From positions 372,001 through 436,000 of the forward strand of contig NZ_CP054491.1 in assembly GCF_013343005.1 (NCBI RefSeq): a DNA stretch of 64,000 nt. The letters are read 5' to 3'. The notes beneath the pieces were generated by a model. That model was not told where the DNA came from and did not search any database. It saw only the letters and a list, made by a program, of their open reading frames with translations. This stretch comes from Candidatus Reidiella endopervernicosa (GTDB taxonomy: Bacteria; Pseudomonadota; Gammaproteobacteria; GCF-013343005). This document shows positions 32,568-42,447 of the stretch, piece by piece (positions within the stretch are counted from its first letter, which is position 1; every line of letters begins with the position of its first letter). The position numbers and the translations under genes were made by a program.

Positions 32568-35185
32568 TTATGTCTTGCGAAGGCCCGCGATTGGAAGCTC
32601 AATCCAGAAGGTGCTGCCTTCACCTTCACGGCTGACAAAACCCAGTTTTCCGCCCATCGCCTGTGCCAGGTTATCGGAGATCATCAGGCCGATACCACTG
32701 CCCTCAATCTGGCTCCCTCCTGGCCTAGACGGTTGAAGGCCTCGAACATCTCGCTCTGGTGTGATTCGGAAATGCCGAAACCGCTATCGGTAACACTGAT
32801 GCGCACTCGCTCCTCAAAGAGGCCACAGCTCAACTCGATGCTACCGTTATCGTGGTTATATTTAGCCGCGTTGCTGAGCAGATTGAGCACGACCTGCTTG
32901 ATGCGGGTGTAGTCACCATAGAATTCAAGACCATCACAGACCGCCACATCACTACTCAGACTGAGAGATCTCTGCAGCAGTAGCGGCTGCATCAGCTTGC
33001 TACACTCCTCAAACAGCAGCTCTAGATTGACCTCTTCACAGATCAGTGCAAAACGGCCCGACTCGATTCGTGCGATATCGAGCACCTCATTGATCAACTC
33101 CAGCAGATGATTGCCCGCCTGCAGTATCTCTTGAATACTATCGAGTTGATCCTCACCCAGCGCCTCATCGACCTCGAGCAACTGGGCAAAACCGAGCACC
33201 GCATTCATCGGCGTGCGCAGCTCATGACTCATGCGGGAGAGAAACTCCGATTTGGCACGGTTGGCCTGCTCCGCCTCATCCTTGGCAAGTAGAAGCTGTT
33301 CGGTACGTAACTCTACACGCCGCTCCAACTCATCGTGTGAGTCACGCAACGCCTGCTCCATCGCCTTGCGCAGGGTGATATCGCGCAGCACCCCTCCATA
33401 CCAATGCTCTCACCCTGCTGGTTAAGACGCGGCTGCACATTGAGCGAAATCAGATGATCTGCTCATCCTTGCGACGGAACTGCATCTCATAGTCGTGTAC
33501 CTCGCCCTCCTGCTCGAGCCTCTGCAGCATCTGCTGCCGATCATTGGCATCGACATAGAATTGTGAGGTCTCTCTGCCTAACAGCTCATCCTCGCGATAT
33601 CCAAGCAGGTCGGTGACCGACATCGAGACGCGCTCTATCACCCCGTAGAGATCGGTACGGATAAAGGTATCGGACATGTTGTCGAGGATGGCGCGCAGAT
33701 CGGCCTCGGAACTGGTCAGCGCATGCTCAGCCTTTTACGTTCGGTGATATCTTCCACCGTTGACCAGATGTAGCGGTTCTCCTCATCCTCAATGATCAGT
33801 CCATTAAGCAGCACCGGCACACGATGGCCATCGGCGTGGATATACTCCTTCTCGTAGGGACCGTAACGGCCGCTACGCTCGAGTCCTGCGAGCTTCTGCT
33901 GCTCCGCCTGCAAATATTCAACCGGTGTGATATCGAGATAGCTGAGTCGCATCACCTCATCGATCGAACGCCCGACAATCTGCGCATAGGCCTCATTCAC
34001 ATCAACCAGCCTGCCTTCCATGGTCGCCAGAGCGAGACCGATCGGTGTCTCCTCAAACAGGGTACGGTTGTAACGCTCGCTCTTCTCCAGTGCCAGCTCT
34101 CTACTTTCACGCTCGATAATCTCGCTGTTCAGCTCATCGAGAGTTTCACGCAGATCACGCGTCATACCGTTGAAGGCCGTCGCCAGTTCGCCCAGCTCGT
34201 CGTGGCTGTCGACCTTGGCCGTTGCCTGCAGATCACCCGCTCTGATCTGGCGCGCTGTGGCGGTCAACTGTTCAACCGGATTGAAGATCGTACGTAGACC
34301 GTAGAAGGCCATGTAGAGCGCCAACAGCAGCGTTGCCACAATAATAGCGACAACCACCGAGACGGTGCGGATCGCTGGCTGCATCGCCTCGACAAAGCGA
34401 TCTCATGAACAACATGAAAGTGGAGCTGACCGACGTCCACTGGCAGCGCTGAGATCACCGCACGCCCCCTGAGATACCGGCGGCAATAACGCCCCGATGC
34501 TGTGTGTCGAAATGGGTCTCTCGCAACACCACCGAGGGGTTGGGATGGGCGAGCACCCGGTCCTCCTGATCGAGCAGATAGACCAGATTATGCTCACCTC
34601 GGCTCTGAGCCAGAATTTCGCCCCACAACCCCTTCAGGCGCAGCTCTGCAACGATGGCGCTATGCCCTCACCGCTGCGCAGATCAATTTGCGGGACAACC
34701 ATATTGAGCATCGGCTCACCAGTGAGCGATTCGAAGAGACTCTTCCGAAACTGGTTTGTTTTTTTCAATCGCCGCCTGAAATTCAGGTCGCCCGCTCCAG
34801 TTATGGTGTTCGCTGTTGTAGTTCTCATCTCGCATCGTCACCATGTTGAATTCCGAACCGTCAGCATCAACCACATAGAGCTCACGGTAGATCTTCTCCC
34901 GCACCAGCAGTTCGTACATGTACTCGCGCTGCTTCTGGGGAAGCGTGTAGAAGGTCTGGAAACGACTCAACTCTTCAACCTCACGAGAGGCATCCTGAAG
35001 AAAGACGATCACCTTGTTGGCAACATTGCTCGCCTCGCGCTGCTGTTGTGCAAAGACTCGATCGAGTTGGGTATTGTAGCTATACCAGCCGAGCAGCATC
35101 CCTGCCACGGTAAGCGGCACGATCGATATCGCCAGCAGTGCAACCGTCAGTCTCCGGCGCAGAGAATCTCTTTTACCTCAGTCAT
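32568..35185 (-). CDS. Large membrane sensor histidine kinase with HAMP and PAS domains (frameshifted)
   Basis: Segments in several minus frames form one protein of about 870 residues: an N-terminal helix (LTVALLAISIVPLTVAG), a Cache-like periplasmic sensor (VVDADGSEFNMVTMRDE), a second helix (VSVVVAIIVATLLLALYMAFYGL), HAMP (FNPVEQLTATARQIRAGDL), two PAS/PAC domains, the HisKA box SRMSHELRTPMNAVLGF, and ATPase boxes NLLSNAAKY, DSGFGIS and GSGIGLMIS, ending at 32568. Frame breaks occur near 35165, 34720, 34640, 34395, 33725, 33450 and 32720. It starts eight bases after a periplasmic binding-protein gene, which likely supplies its ligand. Confidence 0.75.
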
Positions 35186-35193
35186 CTCTGTCG

Positions 35194-36178
35194 TTACCTG
35201 ATGATTTCATCCATCTGCCGCAGCATAGAATCCCAAATGTCTAGATTGATCGCCTCGACGCTCCTCATATTGAGAAAGCTGTAGTTCTCAGCCGTCTCTA
35301 CAGGCAGGTTACCCACATCGGTGCCCTTGAGAATCTCCGCCACCAGACGTGCCGCCTGTCGCCCTATACGACGATGCTCAAAGCCGTAACAGAAGAGCGC
35401 CCTTGATCGACCTGCTGTTTGCTCGGTGCCGATAGCGGCATCGAACCCGCTTCGGCTGCGACAACAAACAGCGCCACATTGGCCTCAATGCGGCTGTCTC
35501 TGGGTAGAAAGATCGCATCTGTCTGCTCTGGCATTTGATCAATCAGGCGATCAATCTCCTGCTCTGTGTCAGCACCGATCGCCAGCAGATCGATATCCAG
35601 ATTACGCGCTGCGGCACGGATCTGCCCCAGTGACGCCTCTGCACTCGGGTCACCTGCGGTGTAAGGGAAATAGACATTTTCTATCGATGGTTTCAATCTA
35701 AGTAGCCACTCGAAACGCTTTCCGTCACTACTCGCCAGACGAATCCCTGTTACGTTGCCACCCGGCTGTTTGTAGTTGGTCACAATGCCACTGGTAAAGG
35801 GATCATTTACTGGCGCGAAGACGACTGGAATATTCAGTGGTGCCGCCTGTTTCTGGGTCGCCAGGGTGCCTGGCGTACTGGTAGAGACGATCACATCGGG
35901 CCGCGCCGCTATGACATGAGCTACCTGCGCATCGAGCTGATCAGCCGAGGTGACGACTTCTCGGCCGACGAACTCAACATTCACACCCTCACGGTATCCG
36001 TAACCATGCAGCCCCTCCACCAATCCTGAGGCGGTCTCGCTGTTGATCGCCGTAAACAGAACCATACCGACCTTCACGGTGCGAGGCTCCTCACCACCAC
36101 GCAATAGCACCACGGCAGCCGTGATTACAGCTATCAGCAGTAGGCTAATCGACAGTTTTTAGCAATGATGAACTCCAT
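35194..36178 (-). CDS. ABC-type periplasmic substrate-binding protein (frameshifted)
   Basis: The start at 36178 (MEFIIAK, then a one-base break into LSISLLLIAVITAAVVLL) gives a signal anchor. The body belongs to the ABC_sub_bind (TrpX-like) family: VGMVLFTAINSETASGLVEGL, ARPDVIVSTSTPGTLATQ, IPVVFAPVNDPFTSGIV, GNVTGI and RLKPSIENV. Another break near 35405 leads to RIGRQAARLVAEILKGTD and the end at 35194. With no permease or ATPase nearby and a sensor kinase directly downstream, it probably serves as a ligand-presenting sensor. Confidence 0.8.
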
Positions 36179-36492
36179 TTCCAGTCAGCTTAACAGTCGC
36201 CATCGGGACTAATTTAGGGGTTAGTCGCTCATGGCGCTTCAGTGCATGATAATTGAGAGTCCGACCGTATTACTAATCTTCTCTGTAATAGATTGTTAAC
36301 GACCGCAGCGATGACATGGCACAAAATAGCAATCCACTACGCAGTCCGCTGTGGAGCTTCATAACCTCTTCACCGAGATAACCCATGCTTACTTCACTTC
36401 AATGACTACCCTCTTCTCAATCACGGACGGATAGTTTCTCGTTATGTTCTCTTCCTGACAGGTACACCTAACACTGCTCCCAGGGCAATCCA
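36179..36492. other. Intergenic region, no gene seen
   Basis: About 314 bases upstream of the substrate-binding gene and downstream of the rhodanese gene. No RNA gene, repeat or terminator could be supported; it probably holds the promoter of the sensor operon. Confidence 0.4.
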
Positions 36493-36894
36493 TCAAAGCG
36501 CCACCCCCAGGGTGCTGCGCCGATGGTTCTCGTCTCGTTCTCCCTCAAAACCATCGAGTACGTTATAGACCTCGTTGAAACCCGCCTCAATCAGGGCATT
36601 ACCCGCATCGACTGAGCGCTTGCCACTACGACAGATGAGGATCACCGGTGCGCAGCCTGCGTCACCGTCACAGATGATGCCTCCCAGCATCAACTCGCGT
36701 ATCAGGCGGACAAAATTAGGATTTACCACCCAGTCGGGTTCGTCGATCCAGGGAATATGCACCGCCCCCTTGGGGTGGCCGACAAAGAGAAACTCCATGT
36801 TGGAGCGCACATCGACCAGAATCGCGCGCGGTTCCTGCTCAATCAGCTCAAATGCCGCCTTGGGGGTCAGGTGTTGTAGCTCATAATCAGCCAT
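36493..36894 (-). CDS. Rhodanese-like sulfurtransferase
   Basis: A 133-residue single-domain rhodanese. LTPKAAFELIE, ILVDVRSNMEFLFVGHPKGAVHIPW and the active Cys loop ILICRSGKRSVDAGNAL are the family motifs. The Cys would carry a persulfide. It follows nfeD and the stomatin gene on the same strand. A link with the sulfur relay at 31 kb is possible but it is not adjacent to tusA. Confidence 0.88.
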   Translation of the reverse strand: MADYELQHLTPKAAFELIEQEPRAILVDVRSNMEFLFVGHPKGAVHIPWIDEPDWVVNPNFVRLIRELMLGGIICDGDAGCAPVILICRSGKRSVDAGNALIEAGFNEVYNVLDGFEGERDENHRRSTLGVAL

Positions 36895-36929
36895 GGTGAA
36901 TCTCCACTACACTTCGGATCGCCATAGAT

Positions 36930-37376
36930 TTAGCGTAGTTCAACCTTGAGCACGACATTGTCGACACCAACCACCTCTACCTTGCTGCCCGCCTCACAAT
37001 CGGTACCCTCGATCTTCCAGATGGTGTCATCGACCTTGACCTTTCCTGTGCCATTCAGAATCGGCTCCTCCAGGGTAAAGATGCGGCCGACGTACTGGTG
37101 TCCACGGCGGTTGAGGTTGGGCTGATCGGTCTGCTCTGGGCTCTGTTTGAACCAGGCACGCCACACCAGCACGCTACTAACCGAGAGAATGGCAAAGATC
37201 AGTACCTGATACTCCCAGCCGGTCGAGGGGGCAACCAGTACCAGCAGACCCACCACAGCGGCCGAAATACCCATCCACATGAAGAAGGTACCGGGTGCAA
37301 ATATCTCGAGAATCACCAGCACCACGGCCAGAATCCACCAATGCCAGTGGTCGAGGCCCTGCAGTAGCTCGCCCAT
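36930..37376 (-). CDS. NfeD-like membrane protein (partner of stomatin)
   Basis: A 148-residue protein with three helices (WWILAVVLVILEIFAPGTFFMW, ISAAVVGLLVLVA, YQVLIFAILSVSSVLVW) and a C-terminal OB-fold NfeD domain (GRIFTLEEPILNGTGKVKVDDTIWKI...VEVVGVD). This matches short NfeD1b/YbbJ proteins, which pair with stomatin-like QmcA. Its start is 3 bases after the stop of the stomatin gene. Confidence 0.88.
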   Translation of the reverse strand: MGELLQGLDHWHWWILAVVLVILEIFAPGTFFMWMGISAAVVGLLVLVAPSTGWEYQVLIFAILSVSSVLVWRAWFKQSPEQTDQPNLNRRGHQYVGRIFTLEEPILNGTGKVKVDDTIWKIEGTDCEAGSKVEVVGVDNVVLKVELR

Positions 37377-37379
37377 TAG

Positions 37380-38303
37380 TTAAACTCCCGTCTTGTTGAA
37401 GGCCTGTTTGGCCAGCTCACCGATACCACCGATGGCACCGATCACACCGGAGGCCTCAAGCGGCATCAATACCAGCTTCTCATTCGGTGCCGAGGCGATA
37501 TTCTGCAACGCCTCCACATACTTGGTAGCAACAAAATAGTTGATGGCGTTGATGTCACCCTTGGCAATCGCCTGGGAGACCATATCGGTCGCCTTCGCCT
37601 CGGCCTCGGCCAGACGCTCGCGTGCCTCCGCCTCACGGAAGGCGGCCTCTTTTTCACCCTCCGCCTCAAGGATCGCACTCTGTTTCTCACCTTCAGCCTT
37701 GAGAATGGCCGCCTGACGGAAACCCTCAGCCTCAAGGATATTGGCGCGCTTCTCGCGCTCCGCCTTCATCTGGCGGGCCATCGCATCGACCAGGTCGCGT
37801 GGCGGCGAAATATCCTTGATCTCAATACGGGTCACCTTCACACCCCAGGGGGTGGTGGCATCATCGACCACATTGAGCAGCTGTGCGTTGATCTCATCTC
37901 GCTTGGAGAGCAGCTCATCGAGATCCATTGACCCCATCACGGTACGGATATTGGTCATGGTGAGATTGAGGATCGCCAGCTCCAGCTGATTGACCTCGTA
38001 GGCGGCCTTGGCCGCATCGACCACCTGGAAGAAGACCACGCCATCAACAGTGACCATGGCGTTATCCCTGGTGATGACCTCCTGCGAGGGCACATCCATC
38101 ACCCGCTCCATCACATTCATCTTCGAGCCGATCTTGTCGATCACCGGCACAATGAACTTAAGGCCCGGGTACAGCGTGCCGGTATAACGACCAAAACGCT
38201 CCACGGTGTACTGCATCCCCTGCGGCACCGTTTTGACGCCCATGAATATCAGCACTACACCCATTACAAGCAGGAACAACACAAACGAGGCAAATCCTTC
38301 CAT
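37380..38303 (-). CDS. qmcA: SPFH/stomatin-like membrane protein
   Basis: A 307-residue protein with an N-terminal membrane hairpin (FVLFLLVMGVVLIFMGVKTV), the SPFH domain (VPQGMQYTVERFGRYTGTLYPGLKFIVPVID ... RDNAMVTVDGVVFFQV) and a long Ala/Glu coiled coil (ERKRANILEAEGFRQAAIL region). Length and layout match QmcA/paraslipins, which assemble large oligomeric membrane cages. It forms an operon with the NfeD gene. Confidence 0.88.
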   Translation of the reverse strand: MEGFASFVLFLLVMGVVLIFMGVKTVPQGMQYTVERFGRYTGTLYPGLKFIVPVIDKIGSKMNVMERVMDVPSQEVITRDNAMVTVDGVVFFQVVDAAKAAYEVNQLELAILNLTMTNIRTVMGSMDLDELLSKRDEINAQLLNVVDDATTPWGVKVTRIEIKDISPPRDLVDAMARQMKAEREKRANILEAEGFRQAAILKAEGEKQSAILEAEGEKEAAFREAEARERLAEAEAKATDMVSQAIAKGDINAINYFVATKYVEALQNIASAPNEKLVLMPLEASGVIGAIGGIGELAKQAFNKTGV

Positions 38304-38394
38304 CTCTCTCTCCTTACCCTATTAACTGGTCTGTTTTCTAGATTAGAGCGTAACACCTGCACCGCTCCGCTGTGAATCACGATAGAATCGCAAC

Positions 38395-39138
38395 ATGACT
38401 ATTAAGATCAAACCACCCAAGGGACTGCTACGTCCCGTCGGTCGCGCTATCGGCGACTACACCATGATTCGTGAGGGCGACCGGGTAATGCTCGGCCTCT
38501 CTGGTGGCAAGGATTCACTCTCGCTACTGCATATCCTGATCCATCTGCAGCGTCACGCTCCGATCCACTTCGATCTCGCTGCGGTAACTGTAGACCCCCA
38601 GCACGAGAGCTTCGACCCCTCACCGCTAAAGGCATACCTGGCCGAACTGGGCATCCCCTACTTCTATATCTCACAGCCAATCGCCGAGGAGGCGATGACC
38701 CATCAGGATGAACCAAAGTTCTCTTACTGCGCCTACTGCTCACGCATGAAACGCGGCATTCTCTACACCACGCTGCGTAACGAGGGTTACAACGTGCTGG
38801 CGCTGGCACAGCACCTTGACGATCTGGCCGAGAGCTTCCTGATGTCCGCCTTCTATCGCGGCCAGCTGCGCACCATGAAGGCCCACTACCTCAACGATGC
38901 GGGTGATGTGCGTATTATCCGCCCGCTGGTCTACGCCCGTGAGCGTCAGACCGCCGAATTTGCGCGTGAGGCTGAGCTGCCGGTGATCTTCGAGAACTGT
39001 CCCGCCTGCTTTGAGAAGCCGACCGAGCGTTACCATATGAAGAAGTTACTGGCCGGTGAGGAGCAGCACAACAAACAGCTGTTCAAGACCATGCTGGCAG
39101 CGATGCGTCCGCTGATGGATGAGAACATGCCCGAGTAA
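38395..39138 (+). CDS. ttcA: TtcA-family tRNA 2-thiocytidine synthetase
   Basis: A 247-residue PP-loop ATPase with SGGKDSLSLL for ATP binding and the CxxC pair in YCAYCSRMKRG that holds the iron-sulfur cluster, plus a late Cys pair in ENCPACFEKP. TtcA thiolates C32 of tRNA. It is shorter than E. coli TtcA (about 311 residues), mainly at the C-terminus, so a related TtcA-like enzyme is possible. It is followed after six bases by the acyltransferase gene. Confidence 0.82.
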   Translation: MTIKIKPPKGLLRPVGRAIGDYTMIREGDRVMLGLSGGKDSLSLLHILIHLQRHAPIHFDLAAVTVDPQHESFDPSPLKAYLAELGIPYFYISQPIAEEAMTHQDEPKFSYCAYCSRMKRGILYTTLRNEGYNVLALAQHLDDLAESFLMSAFYRGQLRTMKAHYLNDAGDVRIIRPLVYARERQTAEFAREAELPVIFENCPACFEKPTERYHMKKLLAGEEQHNKQLFKTMLAAMRPLMDENMPE

Positions 39139-39144
39139 TCAGCC

Positions 39145-40029
39145 ATGCGTTCCCTACTCGCCACTCTCTTTTTCCGTCTGATCAGCCTGCTGCCGCTACG
39201 CCTCAACTATGCGCTCGGCGGCTTCATCGGCTGGTGGATGGCGGTCATCCCCAACAATCTGCGCCACATCACCCGCATCAACATCGCACTCTGCTATCCC
39301 GACATGCCATCCAGCGAACGGGCTGCACTGGTCCGAGCCAGTCTTAAATCGACGGCACGAACCGCCATCGAGGCGGGACCGATGTGGCTCTGGTCAGTGA
39401 ACGGGCACTGAAGACACTGGTCGAGGTAGAGGGCGAGTCGATACTCAACGCCGCCGTCGAACGTGGCAAGGGCATTATCCTCGCCCTGCCGCACCTCGGC
39501 TGCTGGGAGATGGTCGGGCTCTACGGCGCCGATCGTATGCCGATGACCTCCCTCTACCGTCCATTGCGCCTCGGCGGTCTCGATCAACTGGTTCGCAGCG
39601 GACGTGAACGCAACGGTGCCACCCTGGTACCCACTGATGCCAGCGGTATCCGTTCGCTCTACCAGGCGCTCAAACGCGGTGAGCTGATCGCCATCCTGCC
39701 CGACCAGGGAGCCCGCCGATGGCGGTAGCGGCACCTTCGCCCCTTCTTCGATATTGAAACCAACACCACCACCCTGCTCTCGCGACTGGCTGCCAAATCG
39801 GAAGCCACGGTTCTATTCAGCTTCGCTGAACGTCTACCGAAAGGTGGTGGTTATCGGCTCACTTTCTGGATGCCCCAGAGGGATTGCAGAGCGAGATCAG
39901 CGCCTCGCTGCAACGGCAATCAATCAGGGTGTTGAGACGTGTATCGCGCGAGCGCCCACCCAGTACCAATGGGCCTATAAACGATTCCGCAGTCGACCCA
40001 GGGCGAATCAAAACTCTATAAAAAATTAA
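39145..40029 (+). CDS. Lipid A biosynthesis acyltransferase, LpxL/HtrB family (frameshifted)
   Basis: The protein has an N-terminal anchor (LLATLFFRLISLLPLRLNYALGGFIG), the catalytic HxxxxE in LALPHLGCWEMVGLY, the conserved LYRPLRLGGLDQLVRSGRERNGA, and GELIAILPDQG. The C-terminus reads YQWAYKRFRSRP, as in the family. Breaks occur near 39395, 39718 and 39885. The enzyme adds a secondary acyl chain to Kdo2-lipid IVA. Which position is acylated cannot be told. Confidence 0.85.
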
Positions 40030-40048
40030 AACAGGGTGACGAATACCG

Positions 40049-40630
40049 ATGGAACTTGAGATACGTACTGCACAGCAGTACGACTGCTTTGCTATTGCCG
40101 AACTGGCATTGATGGCCGGCGAGGGCATTCCTGCCCACTTCTGGGAGAGCGGCCGCACCGGCGATGAACCGATCGAGGCGGTCGGCGCACGAAATGCAGC
40201 CAGCGAAGATGAGAACTTCTCCTATCGTAACGCCCACCTCGCCCTCATCGATGGCAAGGTTGCCGGTATGCTGCTCGCCTATCGGTTGCCAGCCAGCGAA
40301 GAGAGTGACGATCTCAACGATCTACCCGAGTTTATTCGCCCGCTGGTTGAGCTCGAAAAGTGTGTACCGGATAGCTTCTACATCAACATGGTCGCCAGCT
40401 ATCCCGAGTTTCGAAGCCAGGGGTCGGCACAGCGCTGATGGGTGTAGTCGATCAGCTCGCCGTCGACGCAGGTTGCGACACCGTCAGTATCGAGGTATTC
40501 GACCAGAACGAGGGGCGCTACGCCTCTATCAACGGCTCGGCTTCGATGTCATCGAGACACGCCCGGTTATTCCCCACCCTGCCATCCCTATACCGGTAAC
40601 ATCGTACTGCTGACCCGTCCGGTCAACTGA
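40049..40630 (+). CDS. GNAT family N-acetyltransferase (frameshifted)
   Basis: MELEIRTAQQYDCFAIAELALMAGEGIP begins a GNAT-like chain with YRNAHLALIDGKVAGMLLAYR and SFYINMVASYPEFRSQG. At 40430 one base must be inserted to continue as GTALMGVVDQLAVDAGCDTVSIEVFDQN, and another near 40518 to reach LYQRLGFDVIETRPVI and the end at 40630. It would be about 193 residues and has the acetyl-CoA site RSQGVGTAL. Confidence 0.8.
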
Positions 40631-40634
40631 CCGA

Positions 40635-40829
40635 CTCATAAGAGCAGTGAGGCGTCGTTAAAGAGCAGTCTCAGATAGGTGCGGTACTGCAGCAGCTGTT
40701 CGGCCAGCACCGCCTGGGTGGAGAAGACGCGTGAAACGACGATACTCCCCTCGATCACGCTGGTGAGCATATCGGCCAGTTCGGTCAGTGAGACCTCGAT
40801 ACGCATCGGATAGCGCGCTGCGATGCGTG
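40635..40829 (-). pseudogene. TetR regulator C-terminal fragment
   Basis: The minus strand reads RIEVSLTELADMLTSVIEG and SRVFSTQAVLAEQLLQYRTYL then stop: the ligand-domain end of a TetR repressor. The DNA-binding half should lie right of repeat copy 5 but is absent there. Confidence 0.75.
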
Positions 40830-41111
40830 CCGGGGAGTCGCTATTTTGCGAAGTTTGTTTTGGGCATCCAGCCCAAGCAAACAGCAAAAACTTCACGCGA
40901 CCGTTTATGCCTGCGGCGCCCCGACCGTCCTGCGTACGTTGCGTAATCACCTCTTCGCGGCTCTACACAACTCCCTCAGTGACTCTACGCCGACATAAAG
41001 CCGCTGCTGCATCTTCTCCGTCGTTCGCTCGCGCTCTCAACTACGAATAGGCAGACGGCGTCGACTATCGGGGACTAACCGCCCTCACTTCGCTCTCCAT
41101 GGCGGTCAGCG
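40830..41111 (+). repeat. Dispersed ~282-bp element, copy 5 (subfamily B), at a chimeric junction
   Basis: Runs CCGGGGAG... to GGCGGTCAGCG. It has lost one A in AAAG and one A in ATCCAAGCC near the left end. The left flank is the tail of a minus-strand TetR gene and the right flank the tail of a plus-strand sulfotransferase gene, so the two flanks were not originally adjacent. Confidence 0.92.
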
Positions 41112-41387
41112 GAGGTCGAGTCTGAGATCGATAACACGCTTCAGGAGATCGGGCAGGGAGACACACGCTTTGGCGACAAGCCAATGCTGACGGTCTACTA
41201 CGAGGATCTGGTCGCCGATCACGAGGCCATCTTCAGAGAGATCACATCTTTTCTCGGCCTACCCTACGCCAAACCAAGACTCACCCTGAAAAAACAGAAC
41301 CCAGAGCCGATGAGCGAGCTGGTGGAGAATTTCGATGAACTAAAGGCACACTTTAAGGGGCACCGTCTGGAACACTACTTTGAGTAG
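41112..41387 (+). pseudogene. Sulfotransferase C-terminal fragment
   Basis: From 41112 the plus strand reads VESEIDNTLQEIGQGD, then KPMLTVYYEDLVADHEAIFREITSFLGLPYAKP and ELVENFDELKAHFKGHRLEHYFE. This is the C-terminal third of a PAPS-dependent sulfotransferase (RYEDLVxDPE and FLG motifs). The N-terminal PAPS loop is missing because the reading starts at the right border of repeat copy 5. Confidence 0.8.
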
Positions 41388-41400
41388 CGTACAAACCTCC

Positions 41401-41721
41401 CTATTGAGCCTTCTGTTTCTGCAGACGCCGGAGAAAAACTTGCATCTCCTTGGCTGCCTGAATATCGCCGCGTTGGTTGGCAATATCGATACCGCGCTGG
41501 TAGACCACCGCTGCCGCATCATTTCGCCCGACCTCAACTAACGCCTTACCATAGAGCTTCCATGCCGCTGAATAGTCGGGATCGAGCTCGACAGCACGAG
41601 CCAAAGAGGCAATTGCACGGTTGCCATCTCCCGCCTTGAGATAGGCACCGCCGAGGGTAAAGCAGAGCATTGCGCTCTCCTGTCCGGCTGCCACCATCTT
41701 TTCGAGTGCTTCTATATCCAT
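41401..41721 (-). CDS. TPR repeat protein
   Basis: A 106-residue protein of about three tetratricopeptide repeats (ESAMLCFTLGGAYLKAGDGNRAIASLARAVELDPDYSAAWKLYGKALVEVGRNDAAAVVYQRGIDIA pattern) with a basic tail. It is a small cytoplasmic scaffold; partner unknown. Its gene ends 13 bases from the convergent sulfotransferase fragment. Confidence 0.85.
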   Translation of the reverse strand: MDIEALEKMVAAGQESAMLCFTLGGAYLKAGDGNRAIASLARAVELDPDYSAAWKLYGKALVEVGRNDAAAVVYQRGIDIANQRGDIQAAKEMQVFLRRLQKQKAQ

Positions 41722-41772
41722 AAGCTGAACTTAGTCAGCCATGTGGATGAAAACAACGAAAATCTTGTAGGG

Positions 41773-42225
41773 TTATTCTTCCTCTGCCTGGTCGATTACC
41801 CGCTCGAGAATCTCTACGGCACTCTCAACGATCTCGGGACAGCGCACTATAAATAGCGCCTGATCACGCGCTGCTTCATACCCCTCGGCGGTACCGATGT
41901 TACAACCGAGCAGCTCGCGACACTCGGTGGTGCCCCAACGCTGCTCAAACGCCGCGATCAACTCACCCACCGTGTCATAGGTATTCTGCTTCGCGGACTG
42001 ATCCTCCTTGTGCGTCGCCCCCTTCTCCAGACCGGCCACCATGATCGCACCGGTCAGTGCCCCACAGGTGTTACCGGTTCTACCCATGCCGCCACTAAAC
42101 CCAGCGGCAATCTTGAAGGCAAGTTCGGGGGCGAGACCGTACTGCTCGGCATAACTGGAGAGGATCGCCTGCGAACAGGAGGTGCCGTTGCAGAACTTCT
42201 CAGCGATCTCTTTACACTTACTCAT
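41773..42225 (-). CDS. C_GCAxxG_C_C family redox protein
   Basis: A 150-residue protein with the conserved Cys pattern: C in FCNGTSCSQAIL, the NTCGALTGAIMVAG motif (CGALTG for GCAxxG), and C in TECRELLGCNIGT and VRCPE. The family often occurs with thiol redox or metal proteins, with no defined reaction. It overlaps neither neighbour and is followed by a small lipoprotein upstream. Confidence 0.85.
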   Translation of the reverse strand: MSKCKEIAEKFCNGTSCSQAILSSYAEQYGLAPELAFKIAAGFSGGMGRTGNTCGALTGAIMVAGLEKGATHKEDQSAKQNTYDTVGELIAAFEQRWGTTECRELLGCNIGTAEGYEAARDQALFIVRCPEIVESAVEILERVIDQAEEE

Positions 42226-42233
42226 TTTGTATT

Positions 42234-42416
42234 CTATTGACCCACCTGCTCCATACGTTGCTTGAGATTCTGCTGCATCGCATCCTCAAGCTGTTTCGCC
42301 TCTTCAATGGTACGTGTCTGATCCTTCCAGACATGCTCACCCTCTTCGACCTCTGTTGAGCAACCGACGATGGACACCAGGGCCATGCCGCACAACAAGC
42401 AGTGAAACATCTTCAT
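42234..42416 (-). CDS. Small lipoprotein, 60 residues
   Basis: MKMFHCLLCGMALVSIVGC is a lipoprotein signal, followed by a short helical domain ending KQRMEQVGQ. The start at 42416 is preferred over 42467, since only the short form gives a clean signal peptide. No family is recognised. It sits between the redox protein and the methyltransferase. Confidence 0.7.
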   Translation of the reverse strand: MKMFHCLLCGMALVSIVGCSTEVEEGEHVWKDQTRTIEEAKQLEDAMQQNLKQRMEQVGQ

Positions 42417-42447
42417 CTCAGTCTCCCATTTATGAATCACCACACTC

